Shown one piece after another: positions 9,746 to 19,381 of a stretch of DNA of 64,000 bases. Positions within the stretch are counted from its first letter, which is position 1, and each line of letters starts with the position of its first letter. Below the pieces are notes generated by a model. It saw only the letters and a program-made list of their open reading frames with translations, made no database searches and had not been told where the DNA came from. Source of the stretch: Mesorhizobium sp. M1D.F.Ca.ET.043.01.1.1 (GTDB lineage: Bacteria; Pseudomonadota; Alphaproteobacteria; Rhizobiales; Rhizobiaceae); contig NZ_CP034444.1 in assembly GCF_003952385.1 (NCBI RefSeq), positions 2,542,001-2,606,000 on the forward strand, in the 5' to 3' direction. Both the position numbers and the translations under genes were made by a program.

Positions 9746-11542
9746 CTAGAACGCTTCCGCCGGCAGCGCCATTAGCGTGTCCGCGCCACTGGAAATGCGG
9801 GCAAGCCGCGTCGCCGTCTCCGGCATGATCCGCTCCATGAAGAAGCGCGCCGTCACCAGCTTGTTGTCGTAGAACGAGGCGGCGCCATTGGCGCCTTCGG
9901 CGAGCTTCGTTTGGGCGGCCTTGGCCATCTGGCCCCACATATAGCCAAGCGCCACCAGGCCGAAAAGATGCATGTAGTCGGTCGAGGCAGCACCGGCATT
10001 GTCGGGCTTGGCCATGCCGTTCTGCAGCAGCCACATGGTGGCGGCCTGCAAATCGTTGAGGCCCTTCTTCAGCGGCTTGGTGAAGGGCGCCATCTTCTCA
10101 TCGGCCCGGTTCTCCTCGCAGAACTCGCCGACTTCCTTGAAGAAGGCCTGCACGGCGCGGCCGCCGTTCTGCGCCAGCTTGCGGCCGACGAGGTCGAGCG
10201 CCTGGATGCCGTTGGCGCCCTCATAGATCATGGCGATGCGGGCATCGCGCACGAACTGGCTCATGCCATGCTCTTCGATGTAGCCGTGCCCGCCGAACAC
10301 CTGCTGCGCCATCACAGCGTGGTCGAAGCCCTTGTCGGTGAGCACGCCCTTGACCACCGGCGTCATCAGGCCGGTGTAGTCGTCGGCCGCCTGGCGATCC
10401 TTGTCGTCGCCGGCCCGGTGCGCGACGTCGGACTTGATCGCCGTCCACAGCGCCAGCGCGCGGCCGCCCTCGTTGAACGCCCGCATGGTCATCAGCGAGC
10501 GGCGGATGTCGGGATGAACGATGATCGGGTCGGCCTTCTTGTCCGGCGCCTTGATGCCCGAAAGCGAACGGCCCTGGAGGCGATCCTTGGCGTAGGAGAC
10601 CGCGTTCTGGTAGGCGATCTCGGAGACCGAAAGCCCCTGCAGGCCGACGCCGAGGCGGGCCTCGTTCATCATCGTGAACATGGCCTTCAGGCCGCCGTTC
10701 AACTCGCCGAGCAGCGTGCCTTCGGCCTCGTCATAGTTCATGACGCAGGTCGAGTTGCCGTGGATGCCCATCTTCTCCTCGATCGAGCCGCAGGAGAGCG
10801 CGTTGCGCTCGCCGACATTGCCCGAGCCATCGAGCTTGAACTTCGGCACGATGAACAGCGAGATGCCCTTGACGCCCTCCGGCGCCCCCTCGACGCGGGC
10901 CAGCACCAGATGGACAATGTTGTCCGCCATGTCGTGCTCGCCGGCGGAGATGAATATCTTCTGGCCGGAAATCCTGTAGGAGCCGTCGCCGTTCGGCACC
11001 GCCTTGGTGCGCAGCAGACCGAGGTCGGTGCCGCAATGCGGCTCGGTGAGGTTCATGGTGCCGGTCCAGGTGCCGTCGATCAGCCTGGGCAGCCAGGTCG
11101 CCTTCTGGTCGTCGCTGCCGTGGGTGACGATTGCCGCGATCGCGCCTTGCGTCAGGCCGGGATACATCATCAGCGCCATGTTGGCGGAGACCATGTATTC
11201 TGAGACCGCGGTGTGGACCGTGTAGGGCAAGCCCTGGCCGCCGAACTCGGCGGGCGCGGCCAGCCCCATCCAGCCGCCTTCGCGATACTGGTCGAAGGCA
11301 TCCTTGAAGCCCTTGGGCGTGGTCACCGATCCGTCGTCATGACGCACACAGCCTTCCATGTCGCCGACACGGTTCAGCGGATGCATGACGTTTTCGGCAA
11401 GCTTGGCGCCTTCGGCGAGGATCGCCTCGAGGACGTCGGGCGTGGCGTCCGAGAAGCCCGGAAGATTGGAATAGCGCTGATAGCCGAGCACGTCGTTGAG
11501 CACGAACAGCGTGTCCTGGACGGGCGCCCTGTAGATCGTCAT
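9746..11542 (-). CDS. Acyl-CoA dehydrogenase with extra C-terminal domain (DmdC-like)
   Basis: A 598-residue member of the large acyl-CoA dehydrogenase group that includes 3-methylmercaptopropionyl-CoA dehydrogenase (DmdC) and AidB-related enzymes. Motifs: [40 protein letters not shown] and the catalytic region [18 protein letters not shown], then a helical C-terminal domain. I start it at the ATG at 11542 because GGTGGAGGAAGG lies just upstream; the frame stays open to 11710 but that extension is not family-like. It is the first gene of the cluster. A palindromic MerR-type operator lies about 100 bp upstream. DMSP-derived substrate use is only a possibility. Confidence 0.9.
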   Translation of the reverse strand: MTIYRAPVQDTLFVLNDVLGYQRYSNLPGFSDATPDVLEAILAEGAKLAENVMHPLNRVGDMEGCVRHDDGSVTTPKGFKDAFDQYREGGWMGLAAPAEFGGQGLPYTVHTAVSEYMVSANMALMMYPGLTQGAIAAIVTHGSDDQKATWLPRLIDGTWTGTMNLTEPHCGTDLGLLRTKAVPNGDGSYRISGQKIFISAGEHDMADNIVHLVLARVEGAPEGVKGISLFIVPKFKLDGSGNVGERNALSCGSIEEKMGIHGNSTCVMNYDEAEGTLLGELNGGLKAMFTMMNEARLGVGLQGLSVSEIAYQNAVSYAKDRLQGRSLSGIKAPDKKADPIIVHPDIRRSLMTMRAFNEGGRALALWTAIKSDVAHRAGDDKDRQAADDYTGLMTPVVKGVLTDKGFDHAVMAQQVFGGHGYIEEHGMSQFVRDARIAMIYEGANGIQALDLVGRKLAQNGGRAVQAFFKEVGEFCEENRADEKMAPFTKPLKKGLNDLQAATMWLLQNGMAKPDNAGAASTDYMHLFGLVALGYMWGQMAKAAQTKLAEGANGAASFYDNKLVTARFFMERIMPETATRLARISSGADTLMALPAEAF

Positions 11543-11639
11543 GCCTTCCTCCACCCTTGCGGTCCTGGCCAGCCAGCAAGTTCCCGAATCCAGGTCCGGA
11601 TAGGAGGCCGAGCCAATGTCGATGTCCCGATAGCAAATA

Positions 11640-11661
11640 TTGACGTTTGCGTAAACGTCAA
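11640..11661. promoter_or_regulatory. Palindromic MerR (LiuR-like) operator upstream of acyl-CoA operon
   Basis: A perfect inverted repeat, TTGACGTTT-N4-AAACGTCAA, in the gap between the regulator and the first dehydrogenase gene. On the minus strand, TTGACG could serve as the -35 element, with the palindrome in the spacer before an AT-rich stretch (TATTTGCTAT). That geometry is typical of MerR-controlled promoters. The adjacent merR gene has its own weaker copy. Binding is inferred. Confidence 0.75.
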
Positions 11662-11708
11662 CTTCGTCGCAGCCAAAAAATTTTTGGTTGCCCGGGATGG
11701 AAGACGAC

Positions 11709-11749
11709 AAAAAAAAGCCGCGCGGCCATGGCCACGCGGCTTTTTTGCT
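11709..11749 (-). terminator. Rho-independent terminator after merR gene
   Basis: A GC-rich stem (AAAAAGCCGCGCGG / CCACGCGGCTTTTTT around CCATGG) flanked by A and T runs on its two sides. It lies directly downstream of the merR-family gene and before the acyl-CoA operon promoter, so it should separate the two transcripts and could act in both directions. Confidence 0.85.
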
Positions 11750-11771
11750 TGTTTTCGAGGGGCGGGAACGA

Positions 11772-12233
11772 TCAGCCGGCAGCGCTTGCCTGCAGAGCGG
11801 CCCGCTCGGTCAGCATCCGGCGGACGACCGTCATCGAATTGCTCAGCTCGTTGATAGCGTCCTCGATCAGCGCCCGCTGTTTCTGCAGGCGGGCAAGCTG
11901 CTTCTCCGACTTGTCGAGCGCCAGCCGCAACTGCTTGGTGTTGGAGCCGGTCGGATCATAGAGATCCATCATCTGCTTGACGTCGCGCAGCGAGAACCCG
12001 ACCTTGCGGCCGAGCAGGATCAGCTTCAGCCGGGCCTGGTCGCGGCGCGTGTAGAGACGGGTCGAGCCGTCGCGCTTGGGATTGAGGAGACCCTTGTCCT
12101 CATAGAAACGCAACGTGCGCAAGGTCACGCCGTATTTCTTGGCCATCTCGCCGATGCGGACGAATTCCTCGCCGGCCTCGGCCGGTATGTCATTGCTATT
12201 GGCCGCGGCTTCGCCGGGCGAAACGAGTTTCAT
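11772..12233 (-). CDS. MerR-family regulator, LiuR-like
   Basis: A 153-residue regulator. The winged helix-turn-helix is at about residues 24-90 ([25 protein letters not shown]), then [26 protein letters not shown] and a C-terminal coiled coil. The LKLIL-G-K-GFSL-K-ELYDP pattern is that of LiuR-type regulators of branched-chain amino acid and fatty acid degradation (family knowledge). I chose the ATG at 12233; a TTG at 12275 is an alternative. A palindrome at 11640-11661 and a partial one at about 12354-12372 fit control of the downstream operon and of itself. Confidence 0.87.
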   Translation of the reverse strand: MKLVSPGEAAANSNDIPAEAGEEFVRIGEMAKKYGVTLRTLRFYEDKGLLNPKRDGSTRLYTRRDQARLKLILLGRKVGFSLRDVKQMMDLYDPTGSNTKQLRLALDKSEKQLARLQKQRALIEDAINELSNSMTVVRRMLTERAALQASAAG

Positions 12234-12353
12234 GGTCACTGGCTTTCCCCTGATGGCGTCGCGGTCGCGGACCAAGCGTCGCCTGAGTGGAAGCGGGGGC
12301 GTGCTTCCAATCGTGGTTTCGACAAATCAATCGCAAGAGGCACGGCTTCGCAC

Positions 12354-12372
12354 CTTTTACGTTTACGTCAAT
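12354..12372. promoter_or_regulatory. Partial LiuR-like site upstream of merR
   Basis: The sequence TTTTACGTTTACGTCAA shares one arm (ACGTCAA) and the centre with the perfect palindrome at 11640-11661. It lies about 120 bp upstream of the chosen merR start, which suggests autoregulation. Confidence 0.5.
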
Positions 12373-12484
12373 TCTATACCGACAGCCGGCACTTGACGCA
12401 AGGGCGTTGTCGGAGCGGAACTTTATGACGCACCCGAGCTCTCGGGGAGATCAAAGCGGTGGCGCTGGCGAGCCGAGTGCCGCC

Positions 12485-13624
12485 CTATGCGACGGCAATG
12501 CCGGGCTGAACCATCCGGCCATCCTTGCGGGCGAGCCGGTCCTTCCAGCGCAGGAACGGCTTCTCGATTGCCAGATGAAGGACACCGGCAGCGGCGGCGC
12601 TTGCGAAGAAGTAAGCCGCCCAGAAAGACACCGATCCATGCGGGAGAGCAAGGGCCAGGACCAAGGGGAGCAACGGGTAGTGGACCAGATAAAGGCTATA
12701 GCTCAGCCGAGATAGAAGGTGGAAAAACGGCGTGAACGGCAAAGGCGTGCCGACAAGTTGCACCGCGCCGGCGACCAAGACGCCGGCAAGGACGGCGATC
12801 AGCGCCGGCTGAAGGCTGGCATCGAAAAAGTCAATCGACGACATGAAATCGCCGCTTGCGAACCAGACGCAGAAAACAACGGCGCCTCCACCCAACAGGC
12901 AGATTCCGCTTCGGCGAGACGGGACGATGAGACCGCGTTGCTGCGCCAGCGCGATGCCGACGCCATTCACCAGGCCCTCCAGGGTCATATGAAACGGGCT
13001 CCGGAAGATCGGCCAGAACTGGAGATAGTCCAGCGTCTCGTGAAGATTGAGATAGGTCACCGTCCGAAACGCGACGGGGAACGCAAAACACAGCAGCAAG
13101 AGAACCGCCTGGAGCCAGCCGGCCCTGCAGCGCAGCAGGAGAAAGATCAGCAGCGGAGCCAGGAGATAGAACTTCTCCTCGACGCCCAACGACCAGAAGA
13201 CGACGTCGATGTCGGACGGCAGATAGTCCTGCAGGAAGACCAAGTGGTAGACGACGCGCAAGGCAAGCCGCTCGGGCGCCACGCCGAAGAGGGGAAAGGC
13301 TCCGGCCACGACCAGCGCAAGCACGGCGAAATAGGCGGGCACGATGCGCAGCGCGCGCATTGCCAGATAGCGTCCAATCCGGAAATCGGGGGAGCCCACC
13401 CCGGCGCGCAGCAGATGGCTGGCGATCAGATAACCCGAAAGCACGAAGAACAGGTCGACCCCGACCCAGCCGTTCATGAAGATGGTTTGCAAGGCGCCGA
13501 GATCAGCATCACCGGCGGCGAGATGGAGCGCTCGCTCGCCATGGCGCAGCACGACGAGCAAAATCGCGGCGGATCGAACCAGGTCGAGCCAGGGATTGTT
13601 CCGGCCGAAAGCGACGGCGGCCAT
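12485..13624 (-). CDS. Acyltransferase 3 family membrane protein
   Basis: A 379-residue integral membrane O-acyltransferase of the OafA/NodX/YrhL type. Near the N-terminus, LDLVRSAAILLVVLRHG carries the invariant histidine (H28), followed by GVDLFFVLSGYLIASHLL; about ten hydrophobic segments follow. Such enzymes acetylate or succinylate cell-surface polysaccharides or lipids. I start it at the ATG at 13624, 5 bp after the histidine-rich membrane protein; the frame continues upstream but only through the neighbouring gene. The two genes are probably cotranscribed. Confidence 0.85.
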   Translation of the reverse strand: MAAVAFGRNNPWLDLVRSAAILLVVLRHGERALHLAAGDADLGALQTIFMNGWVGVDLFFVLSGYLIASHLLRAGVGSPDFRIGRYLAMRALRIVPAYFAVLALVVAGAFPLFGVAPERLALRVVYHLVFLQDYLPSDIDVVFWSLGVEEKFYLLAPLLIFLLLRCRAGWLQAVLLLLCFAFPVAFRTVTYLNLHETLDYLQFWPIFRSPFHMTLEGLVNGVGIALAQQRGLIVPSRRSGICLLGGGAVVFCVWFASGDFMSSIDFFDASLQPALIAVLAGVLVAGAVQLVGTPLPFTPFFHLLSRLSYSLYLVHYPLLPLVLALALPHGSVSFWAAYFFASAAAAGVLHLAIEKPFLRWKDRLARKDGRMVQPGIAVA

Positions 13625-13629
13625 GGGCG

Positions 13630-14679
13630 CTACGTCTGCAATCCAAGCGTCCTGCGGATCGGCTCCTTGCGCACCTTCCAGATTCGAGAATCGACGACGT
13701 AGTGATGGAAGTTCACGATCTGGTAGAGCACGATTGTCGTGGGCAGCCCGGCGAAGAAAAATGCCTCTAGCGTTCCCAGGATTGCCCAGTAGATGACGCC
13801 CGTGATCAGGATGCATGTCGCAAGATAGAGCCAGAGGCGTTGCGGCTGGCTGATATAGGAAAGAAAACGTGCATCGGGGTCGATGCCGTCCTTGAAGCGG
13901 CGCGAATTGAACATCCAGACGAAGAGCACGTACTGGGCGTTGTGCCACATGTTGATCACCAGCCAGCCTACGGTGATGTCCCGAATGACCAGATAAGCGA
14001 CGGCAAAGATCAAGAAGTGGGTCAGCATGTACATCGTATGGACAAGCGCCAGGCGGCCTTGACGCGCGCCCTGGAAGCGACGCCAAACCCAGATCGCCAG
14101 CAATATCGCTGTCGCGATGGCAGCGACACCAAGCATGGCGGCCGGCACCGGCACGACACGCAGCTCCATTCCGATAAACAGGCCCGGATCCTGGTACGAC
14201 CTGAACAGGATTCCGAGAACCGGCACGGCATAGAAAATAGCCTGGTCGAGCCAGCCGTCCTCATAGAGGGCGTTTCTTTCCTTGCCCCGGTAGGCCCGGG
14301 AAATTCCCCAGCTCTGCCTGGTGTAGTGGAACCACTGCCAGTAGAAATAGACCGATACGACGGTCCAGAGACCGACGAAATAGACGATCGCCAGCGTGCC
14401 GACGGCGACCGCCGGAAGCAGCACGACAAGCAGCGGCCAGTGCGCCGAGAAGCTCTTTCGATCGAAGCACAGGCGCGTGTAGGTCGCGATGACGTGGTGA
14501 TAGCCAAGAAACCAGAGGTCGAAGAGCAGGATCGGCGTGAAGAGTTGCGGCTGCCAGAGAATGACCGCGCCCGTCAGGAAGGCGACGGCGGGAATGCCCA
14601 GGATAAACGAAAGATCGAACCGGGTTCCGCGAAGCCAAGCCCGGTTGGACCGCCTCAAAGACATGGCAATGTCGGACAC
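13630..14679 (-). CDS. Histidine-rich multi-pass membrane protein of unknown function
   Basis: A 349-residue protein with about eight hydrophobic segments. I do not recognise a named family. Conserved-looking polar clusters lie at membrane edges: GYHHVIATYTR (H61, H62), WQWFHYTRQSWGI (H118), LVHTMYMLTH (H214, H221), NMWHNAQY (H246) and NFHHYVVDSRIWK (H325, H326, D330). This spacing of His pairs resembles membrane metalloenzymes (desaturase- or oxygenase-like), but the order does not match standard desaturase boxes. The GTG at 14679 has GGGGAA upstream; the ATG at 14664 is an alternative. It is 5 bp upstream of the acyltransferase gene. Confidence 0.7.
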   Translation of the reverse strand: MSDIAMSLRRSNRAWLRGTRFDLSFILGIPAVAFLTGAVILWQPQLFTPILLFDLWFLGYHHVIATYTRLCFDRKSFSAHWPLLVVLLPAVAVGTLAIVYFVGLWTVVSVYFYWQWFHYTRQSWGISRAYRGKERNALYEDGWLDQAIFYAVPVLGILFRSYQDPGLFIGMELRVVPVPAAMLGVAAIATAILLAIWVWRRFQGARQGRLALVHTMYMLTHFLIFAVAYLVIRDITVGWLVINMWHNAQYVLFVWMFNSRRFKDGIDPDARFLSYISQPQRLWLYLATCILITGVIYWAILGTLEAFFFAGLPTTIVLYQIVNFHHYVVDSRIWKVRKEPIRRTLGLQT

Positions 14680-15088
14680 TTGCCGTTCCCCGCCGCCGTG
14701 GAATCACACCCAGGCCGAAAATACGGCATGGTGCCAGGATCGTCCACATCCGGAAAAAATGACGCTTAAGCCATCCTAAACGCGCAAGCTGACGGCGGCC
14801 CGGCACGGGTGAGATCGTGACCGGCCGGCCTTGTGGCGCAAGCATCCGTCCATCGACAAAGTTTCAACTTCTTAAGCTTGGTTAACGCGTTGTTTACCAC
14901 GTTGGGCGAAATGTGCGCATGTCGGTCACCCGTGTTTATCCTGTAGCGAATTTTTCACGGTTTTTCGAAGCGTGGGTGAAAAACCCGGGAAGCCCGTCTT
15001 CCTCCGCAGCAAAACCGAGCGGACGCCTCGTTCCCGGCAGGACTTGGGAAACCGGCCACGGCCGGTCATTCTGAACACGGGCGCATCG
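14680..15088. other. Divergent promoter region before podJ-like gene
   Basis: A 409-bp gap with no convincing gene. It contains a TTAA-N6-TTAA motif at 14872-14885, close to the CtrA consensus TTAA-N7-TTAA, and a GANTC methylation site near 14702. It presumably contains promoters for the histidine-rich gene and for the podJ-like gene. Confidence 0.5.
14872..14885. promoter_or_regulatory. CtrA-like motif upstream of podJ-like gene
   Basis: TTAA at 14872-14875 and TTAA at 14882-14885 are separated by six bases; the alphaproteobacterial CtrA consensus has seven. Cell-cycle control of podJ is known in Caulobacter, so the motif is plausible but not canonical. Confidence 0.35.
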
Positions 15089-18000
15089 ATGAACAGCAAG
15101 CGGTCCTATCTCGATACACTCAACACCGGCAGGCAACGCCGGCCGCACACCTCGCTGGAGGAGCTGAACCGCTCGCTCGAAACGCTGGAGCAGCGGCTGG
15201 AGCGGACCCGCGCCGACACGCCCGAGCGCCCCGATCCGCGGGGACCGGCCGCCGAGCCACGCTATGGCGCCGCGCAACCTTACGGATCGCCCCGCTGGTA
15301 CGAAGACCCCTACACCACGCAGAGGGAGCAGAACCGGGGGCCGCAAAATCCGGCGCCCGCCGCTTCCGACCTCGGCCCCAACTACCAGGCCATCGCCCGC
15401 GACATCGACCGGGTGCGCGGACAGGAAGACGGCGTCGCGATGGTGGGCAAGATCGCCGTCGAATTGCGCGGGCTGCGCGAGGAGTTGCGCCATCAGATGA
15501 CCGCCGGCCTGCAGCGCGAATTCGACGCGCTGCGCCAGGATATCGATCGCGCCATGCAGGCGGCGAGCCGGCATGGCGTCCCCGCCGACAAGAGCAGCGC
15601 CGAGCTCGGCCTCGAGTTCGAACGGCTTTCCGGCGCCATCCACACGCTTGCCGAGAAGAGCGACGACCGCAGCGTCAACCTGCTGCGGCTGGAACTGGAA
15701 CAGGTCAAGGCGGCGCTCGACACGCTGGCGCGCGAGGAAAGCGTGCAGGCCGTCGACCAAAGCGTGCGGGCCGTCGATCGCCGCTGGGACGATTTCGACC
15801 GCCGCTGGAGCGCCTTCGAGGACCGCGTCGACGCCGACCAGCGCCAGCGCGCCGAAGGTCCCAGCCTTTCGATGCTCACCGACCGGCTCGAACAGATCAG
15901 CAGCGCGGTCAACAACCTGCCGCAGTCGCTGTCGCTCGCCTCGCTGGAGGAAAAAGTGCGCACCCTGGCCGGCGCGGTCGACCGTTTCGCCAGCCAGCAG
16001 ACGATGCGCGGCGGCGAGACGCTTGCCATGATCGACGAGCGGCTGGACGAGATCTCGCGCGCCATCGTCGCCTCGACCGTGGCCGCCCAGGCCAATGCCT
16101 TCGATCCGGAAACCTTCAGCCGCATCGAGAAGCGGATCGCCTCGCTGGCGCAGCAGATCGAGGAGGTCGCGCAGTCGCGCCCCGGCGCCGAGGTCATCGA
16201 ACGCCTCAACCTTCTGTCCAGCCGGGTGGACGAGCTCGCCGGACGCACCAACTTGCCGGAGCAGGCGATGGAGCGTCTGGGCAATCAGATCGCCCTGATC
16301 ACCGACAGAATAGACCGCGCGCCGGCAATGCCCGACGCCGACCATATCTTCCAGGGCCTGGAGCAACGCTTCGACGCGCTGTCCAGCCTGCTCGAGCGCC
16401 GCCAGGGCGATGCGATCGAGCAGGGCAACATGCTGTTCCGCGACCTCGAGCGGCGGCTGGACGAAGTCGCCGACAGGCTCGACCAGCGCATGCGACAGGA
16501 CGACGGCGCCGGCATCATGGAGGCGATCGACGCTCGCTTCACCGCCCTCGCCAAGCGCATCGAGACGCGCGTGCCCGATCCCGCCAACGAGATGGCGATC
16601 CGCGGCCTGGAAAGCCGGCTCGAGGATATTTCCAGCCGGCTGGAATCGTCCGCGGCGCAGGTCGCCGGCATCGATCCGGCGCTGATCCGCAGCCTGGAGT
16701 CGCAGGTGACCGCCCTTTCGGCGCACCTGTCGAAGCCGAGCATGCCGCTGCCCGATTTCGAGGACATCAGCCCGCGCCTCAACGAGATCGAGAAGTCGCT
16801 GGCCGGCACGCGCGATTCCATCCTCAGCGTCGCGCGCGAAGCGGCGGAGAACGCCGTGCGGTCGCTGGCCGAGTCGAGCTCCGGCACGGCCGCTTCCAAC
16901 GCGGCCGCAGTCGGCGGCCTCGCGCAGGACCTAAAGACGCTCGAAGCGCTCACCCGCCGTTCCGACGAGCGCAATTCGCGAACCTTCGAGGCGATCCACG
17001 ACACGTTGCTCAAGATCGTCGACCGGCTTGGCTCCCTTGAGGCCGACGAGCCCAGCGAAGCGGTCAGCGAACTGGTCGACCCGCAGCCGGGCGCCAGACG
17101 AGCTGCCCGCGCCGGCAAGATCGCGGTGCAGGATGCGCCGTCGATGGATATCGACCAACCGTTGCCGCTGACCGGAGACATGGCCGATCTCGACGCGCGG
17201 GCCGCTTCCATCCTGCGCAACGAGCAGGCTGCACGGGGCGAACCTGTCGCGCGTGGCGAAGCTGTCACGCATGGCGAACCTGCCTCCCGCACGCCCGCCG
17301 AGGCCGCGGCGGCGGCCGCCATGGCCGCGCTCGGATCGGACGCGATTGGCGAGAAGGCCGAGAAGACCGGCCGCAAGAAGTCGATGTTCAGCGGGCTGGC
17401 GCGCGCCTTCAAGGGCAAGAAGAACGAGGACACGCCGCCACTCGCAGGCTCGGCGCCGGCCGGCGATGTTCCGACCGTCGATATCGACGAACCGCTCGAC
17501 CCCAGAGCGGCCAACCGGCCGCTGGAGCCGGGCTCCGGCGCGCCGGACCTCAACGCCATCATGAAGCGGGTGCGCGACGAACGCGGCGCCCAGCCGGCCA
17601 AGCGCAGCGAGACGGACGCCGCCAAATCCGATTTCATCGCGGCCGCCCGCCGCGCGGCCCAGGCCGCAGCGGCGGAAGCCGATGCGCTGAAGCGGCAGTC
17701 GACCATGACCGGTCCGGTGAAGGCGCTCAGAATCGGCGACCTGCTCAAGGCGCGGCGCAAGCCCATCCTGATGGCGGCCGCTGCGATCATGATGGCGCTG
17801 GCCGGCCTGCAGCTCGGCAAGGCCTTCTTCTCCGATCCGGCGCCGGTCGCCAGCAACGACGTGGCGCCAATCGTCTCCACGCCGACGGTCGATACGGCAT
17901 CGCTCGACACCGCCGGCGCTCCCAAGGCCGACGCGGACATCGCGAAGCCCGAGAGCGCGCCGGAGCGGGTCGTCAGGCAGGCCGAGCCGTTGAAGGACGA

Positions 18001-19189
18001 TCCGGCGCCACAGGCCGCCGCTCAGCCCGCCGGTCCCGAGACGCCGGTCGCCGCGGCGCCGGCCGAACCGGCGCCTGCTCCGATGGCGCTCGCCGCGCCG
18101 TCCCAGCCTGCGCCGGCGCCACAAGCCTCGCCCACACCATCCGAACCGGCCGCTGCGGCCGCGAACGCACCGGCGATGGACACGGATGCGGATGCGCAGC
18201 CCATGACCAGCGCACCAGCGGCCAGCACTCCGGCCGCCGGCGCTTCTTCGGCCAGCACGCCGGCTGCCACGTCCGCCGACACCACGGGCACCGTCCCGCC
18301 GGCAGGCGGCCAGCCCGCGAATTCGGTCGCCAAGATCGATATCTCGACCGACATCGGCCCGGTGGCGCTGCGCGACGCAGCCGCCGGCGGCGACGCCAAG
18401 GCGCTGTTCGAGATCGGCTCGCGCTACGCGGAATCGCGCGGCGTCAAGGAAGACATGGCGGCGGCGGCCAAATGGTACGAGAAGTCCGCCGAACTGGGCT
18501 TCGCGCCGGCCGAATACCGCATCGGCAATTTTTACGAGAAGGGCATCGGCGTCGCGCGTGACATCAAGAAGGCCAAGACCTACTACCAACTCTCGGCGGA
18601 ACAGGGCAACGCCAGCGCCATGCACAATCTGGCGGTGCTGTTCGCCATGGCGGCGGACGGCGTGACCGACAATGAATCGGCGGCGCACTGGTTCCAGGAG
18701 GCAGCCGACCTCGGCGTCAAGGACAGCCAGTTCAATCTCGGCATCCTTTCGGCCAAGGGCGTCGGCATGAAGCAGAACCTGGAGGACTCCTACAAATGGT
18801 TCGCCCTCGTCGCCAAGACCGGCGACAAGGACGCCGCGGCCAAGCGCGACGAGATCGCCAATGCGCTGAGGCCCGAGCAGCTCGAGCGCGCCCGCGCCGC
18901 CACGGAACTGTGGAAGCCAAAGCCGCTCAACGCGACGTCCAACTCTGCCGATGTCCCGGAATCCTGGCAGGACAGCACGCCGCAGACCACCGCCAGCATC
19001 GACATGAAGAAGGCGGTGAAGAACATCCAGCTGATCCTCAACAAGAACGGCTATGACGCCGGCGGCGCCGATGGCGTGATGGGCGACAAGACCAAGACCG
19101 CCATCATGGCCTTCCAGACCGACAACAAGATGAAGCCGACCGGCGAGATCGACGCGCCGCTCGTCAAGGCGCTGCTGGCGCGCAAATAA
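15089..19189 (+). CDS. podJ: PodJ-like polar organelle / localisation protein
   Basis: 1366 residues. The N-terminus SRKSYLDTLN-type start (MNSKRSYLDTLNTGRQRRP) matches rhizobial PodJ-like proteins as I recall them. Residues 1 to about 620 are a long heptad-rich coiled coil; a Glu/Ala-rich region follows. A single membrane segment lies near 892-914 (ILMAAAAIMMALAGLQL). A Pro/Ala-rich periplasmic linker, four Sel1 repeats (about 1100-1260; YEKSAELGFAPAEYRIGNFY) and a C-terminal peptidoglycan-binding domain (about 1306-1364; IQLILNKNGYDAGGADGVMG) complete it. In relatives PodJ organises the old pole and pili, fitting the Flp locus in this window. The frame extends up to 14972, but 15089 fits homologues better. 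Confidence 0.75.
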   Translation: MNSKRSYLDTLNTGRQRRPHTSLEELNRSLETLEQRLERTRADTPERPDPRGPAAEPRYGAAQPYGSPRWYEDPYTTQREQNRGPQNPAPAASDLGPNYQAIARDIDRVRGQEDGVAMVGKIAVELRGLREELRHQMTAGLQREFDALRQDIDRAMQAASRHGVPADKSSAELGLEFERLSGAIHTLAEKSDDRSVNLLRLELEQVKAALDTLAREESVQAVDQSVRAVDRRWDDFDRRWSAFEDRVDADQRQRAEGPSLSMLTDRLEQISSAVNNLPQSLSLASLEEKVRTLAGAVDRFASQQTMRGGETLAMIDERLDEISRAIVASTVAAQANAFDPETFSRIEKRIASLAQQIEEVAQSRPGAEVIERLNLLSSRVDELAGRTNLPEQAMERLGNQIALITDRIDRAPAMPDADHIFQGLEQRFDALSSLLERRQGDAIEQGNMLFRDLERRLDEVADRLDQRMRQDDGAGIMEAIDARFTALAKRIETRVPDPANEMAIRGLESRLEDISSRLESSAAQVAGIDPALIRSLESQVTALSAHLSKPSMPLPDFEDISPRLNEIEKSLAGTRDSILSVAREAAENAVRSLAESSSGTAASNAAAVGGLAQDLKTLEALTRRSDERNSRTFEAIHDTLLKIVDRLGSLEADEPSEAVSELVDPQPGARRAARAGKIAVQDAPSMDIDQPLPLTGDMADLDARAASILRNEQAARGEPVARGEAVTHGEPASRTPAEAAAAAAMAALGSDAIGEKAEKTGRKKSMFSGLARAFKGKKNEDTPPLAGSAPAGDVPTVDIDEPLDPRAANRPLEPGSGAPDLNAIMKRVRDERGAQPAKRSETDAAKSDFIAAARRAAQAAAAEADALKRQSTMTGPVKALRIGDLLKARRKPILMAAAAIMMALAGLQLGKAFFSDPAPVASNDVAPIVSTPTVDTASLDTAGAPKADADIAKPESAPERVVRQAEPLKDDPAPQAAAQPAGPETPVAAAPAEPAPAPMALAAPSQPAPAPQASPTPSEPAAAAANAPAMDTDADAQPMTSAPAASTPAAGASSASTPAATSADTTGTVPPAGGQPANSVAKIDISTDIGPVALRDAAAGGDAKALFEIGSRYAESRGVKEDMAAAAKWYEKSAELGFAPAEYRIGNFYEKGIGVARDIKKAKTYYQLSAEQGNASAMHNLAVLFAMAADGVTDNESAAHWFQEAADLGVKDSQFNLGILSAKGVGMKQNLEDSYKWFALVAKTGDKDAAAKRDEIANALRPEQLERARAATELWKPKPLNATSNSADVPESWQDSTPQTTASIDMKKAVKNIQLILNKNGYDAGGADGVMGDKTKTAIMAFQTDNKMKPTGEIDAPLVKALLARK

Positions 19190-19260
19190 CGGCAGGCGCG
19201 TCGCTTCCGCGACGGCTTGCCACAGATTTGCCTGTTAACTGATTGAGATGGTTTTTGTTT

Positions 19261-19298
19261 CGGCGCGGCGGCGGGGGTTGACCCCCGCCGCCGCGCCG
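19261..19298. repeat. Perfect 17-bp GC hairpin
   Basis: Arms 19261-19277 and 19282-19298 are exact complements (CGGCGCGGCGGCGGGGG and its reverse) around a TTGA loop. It lies between podJ and tauE. The T-rich run precedes rather than follows it on the plus strand, so it is not a textbook terminator for podJ. Confidence 0.8.
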
Positions 19299-19381
19299 GC
19301 GCAAGAAAAAATTGGCTTTTCGGTGTGAAACTGCCGGGGACGGCGGCATTCGCCGATAGGCAAACTGATCGAGACAGACGG

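Noticed and set aside
14936..18688. Long minus-strand frames opposite podJ
   Set aside because: Low-complexity shadow frames against a long repetitive coiled-coil gene.
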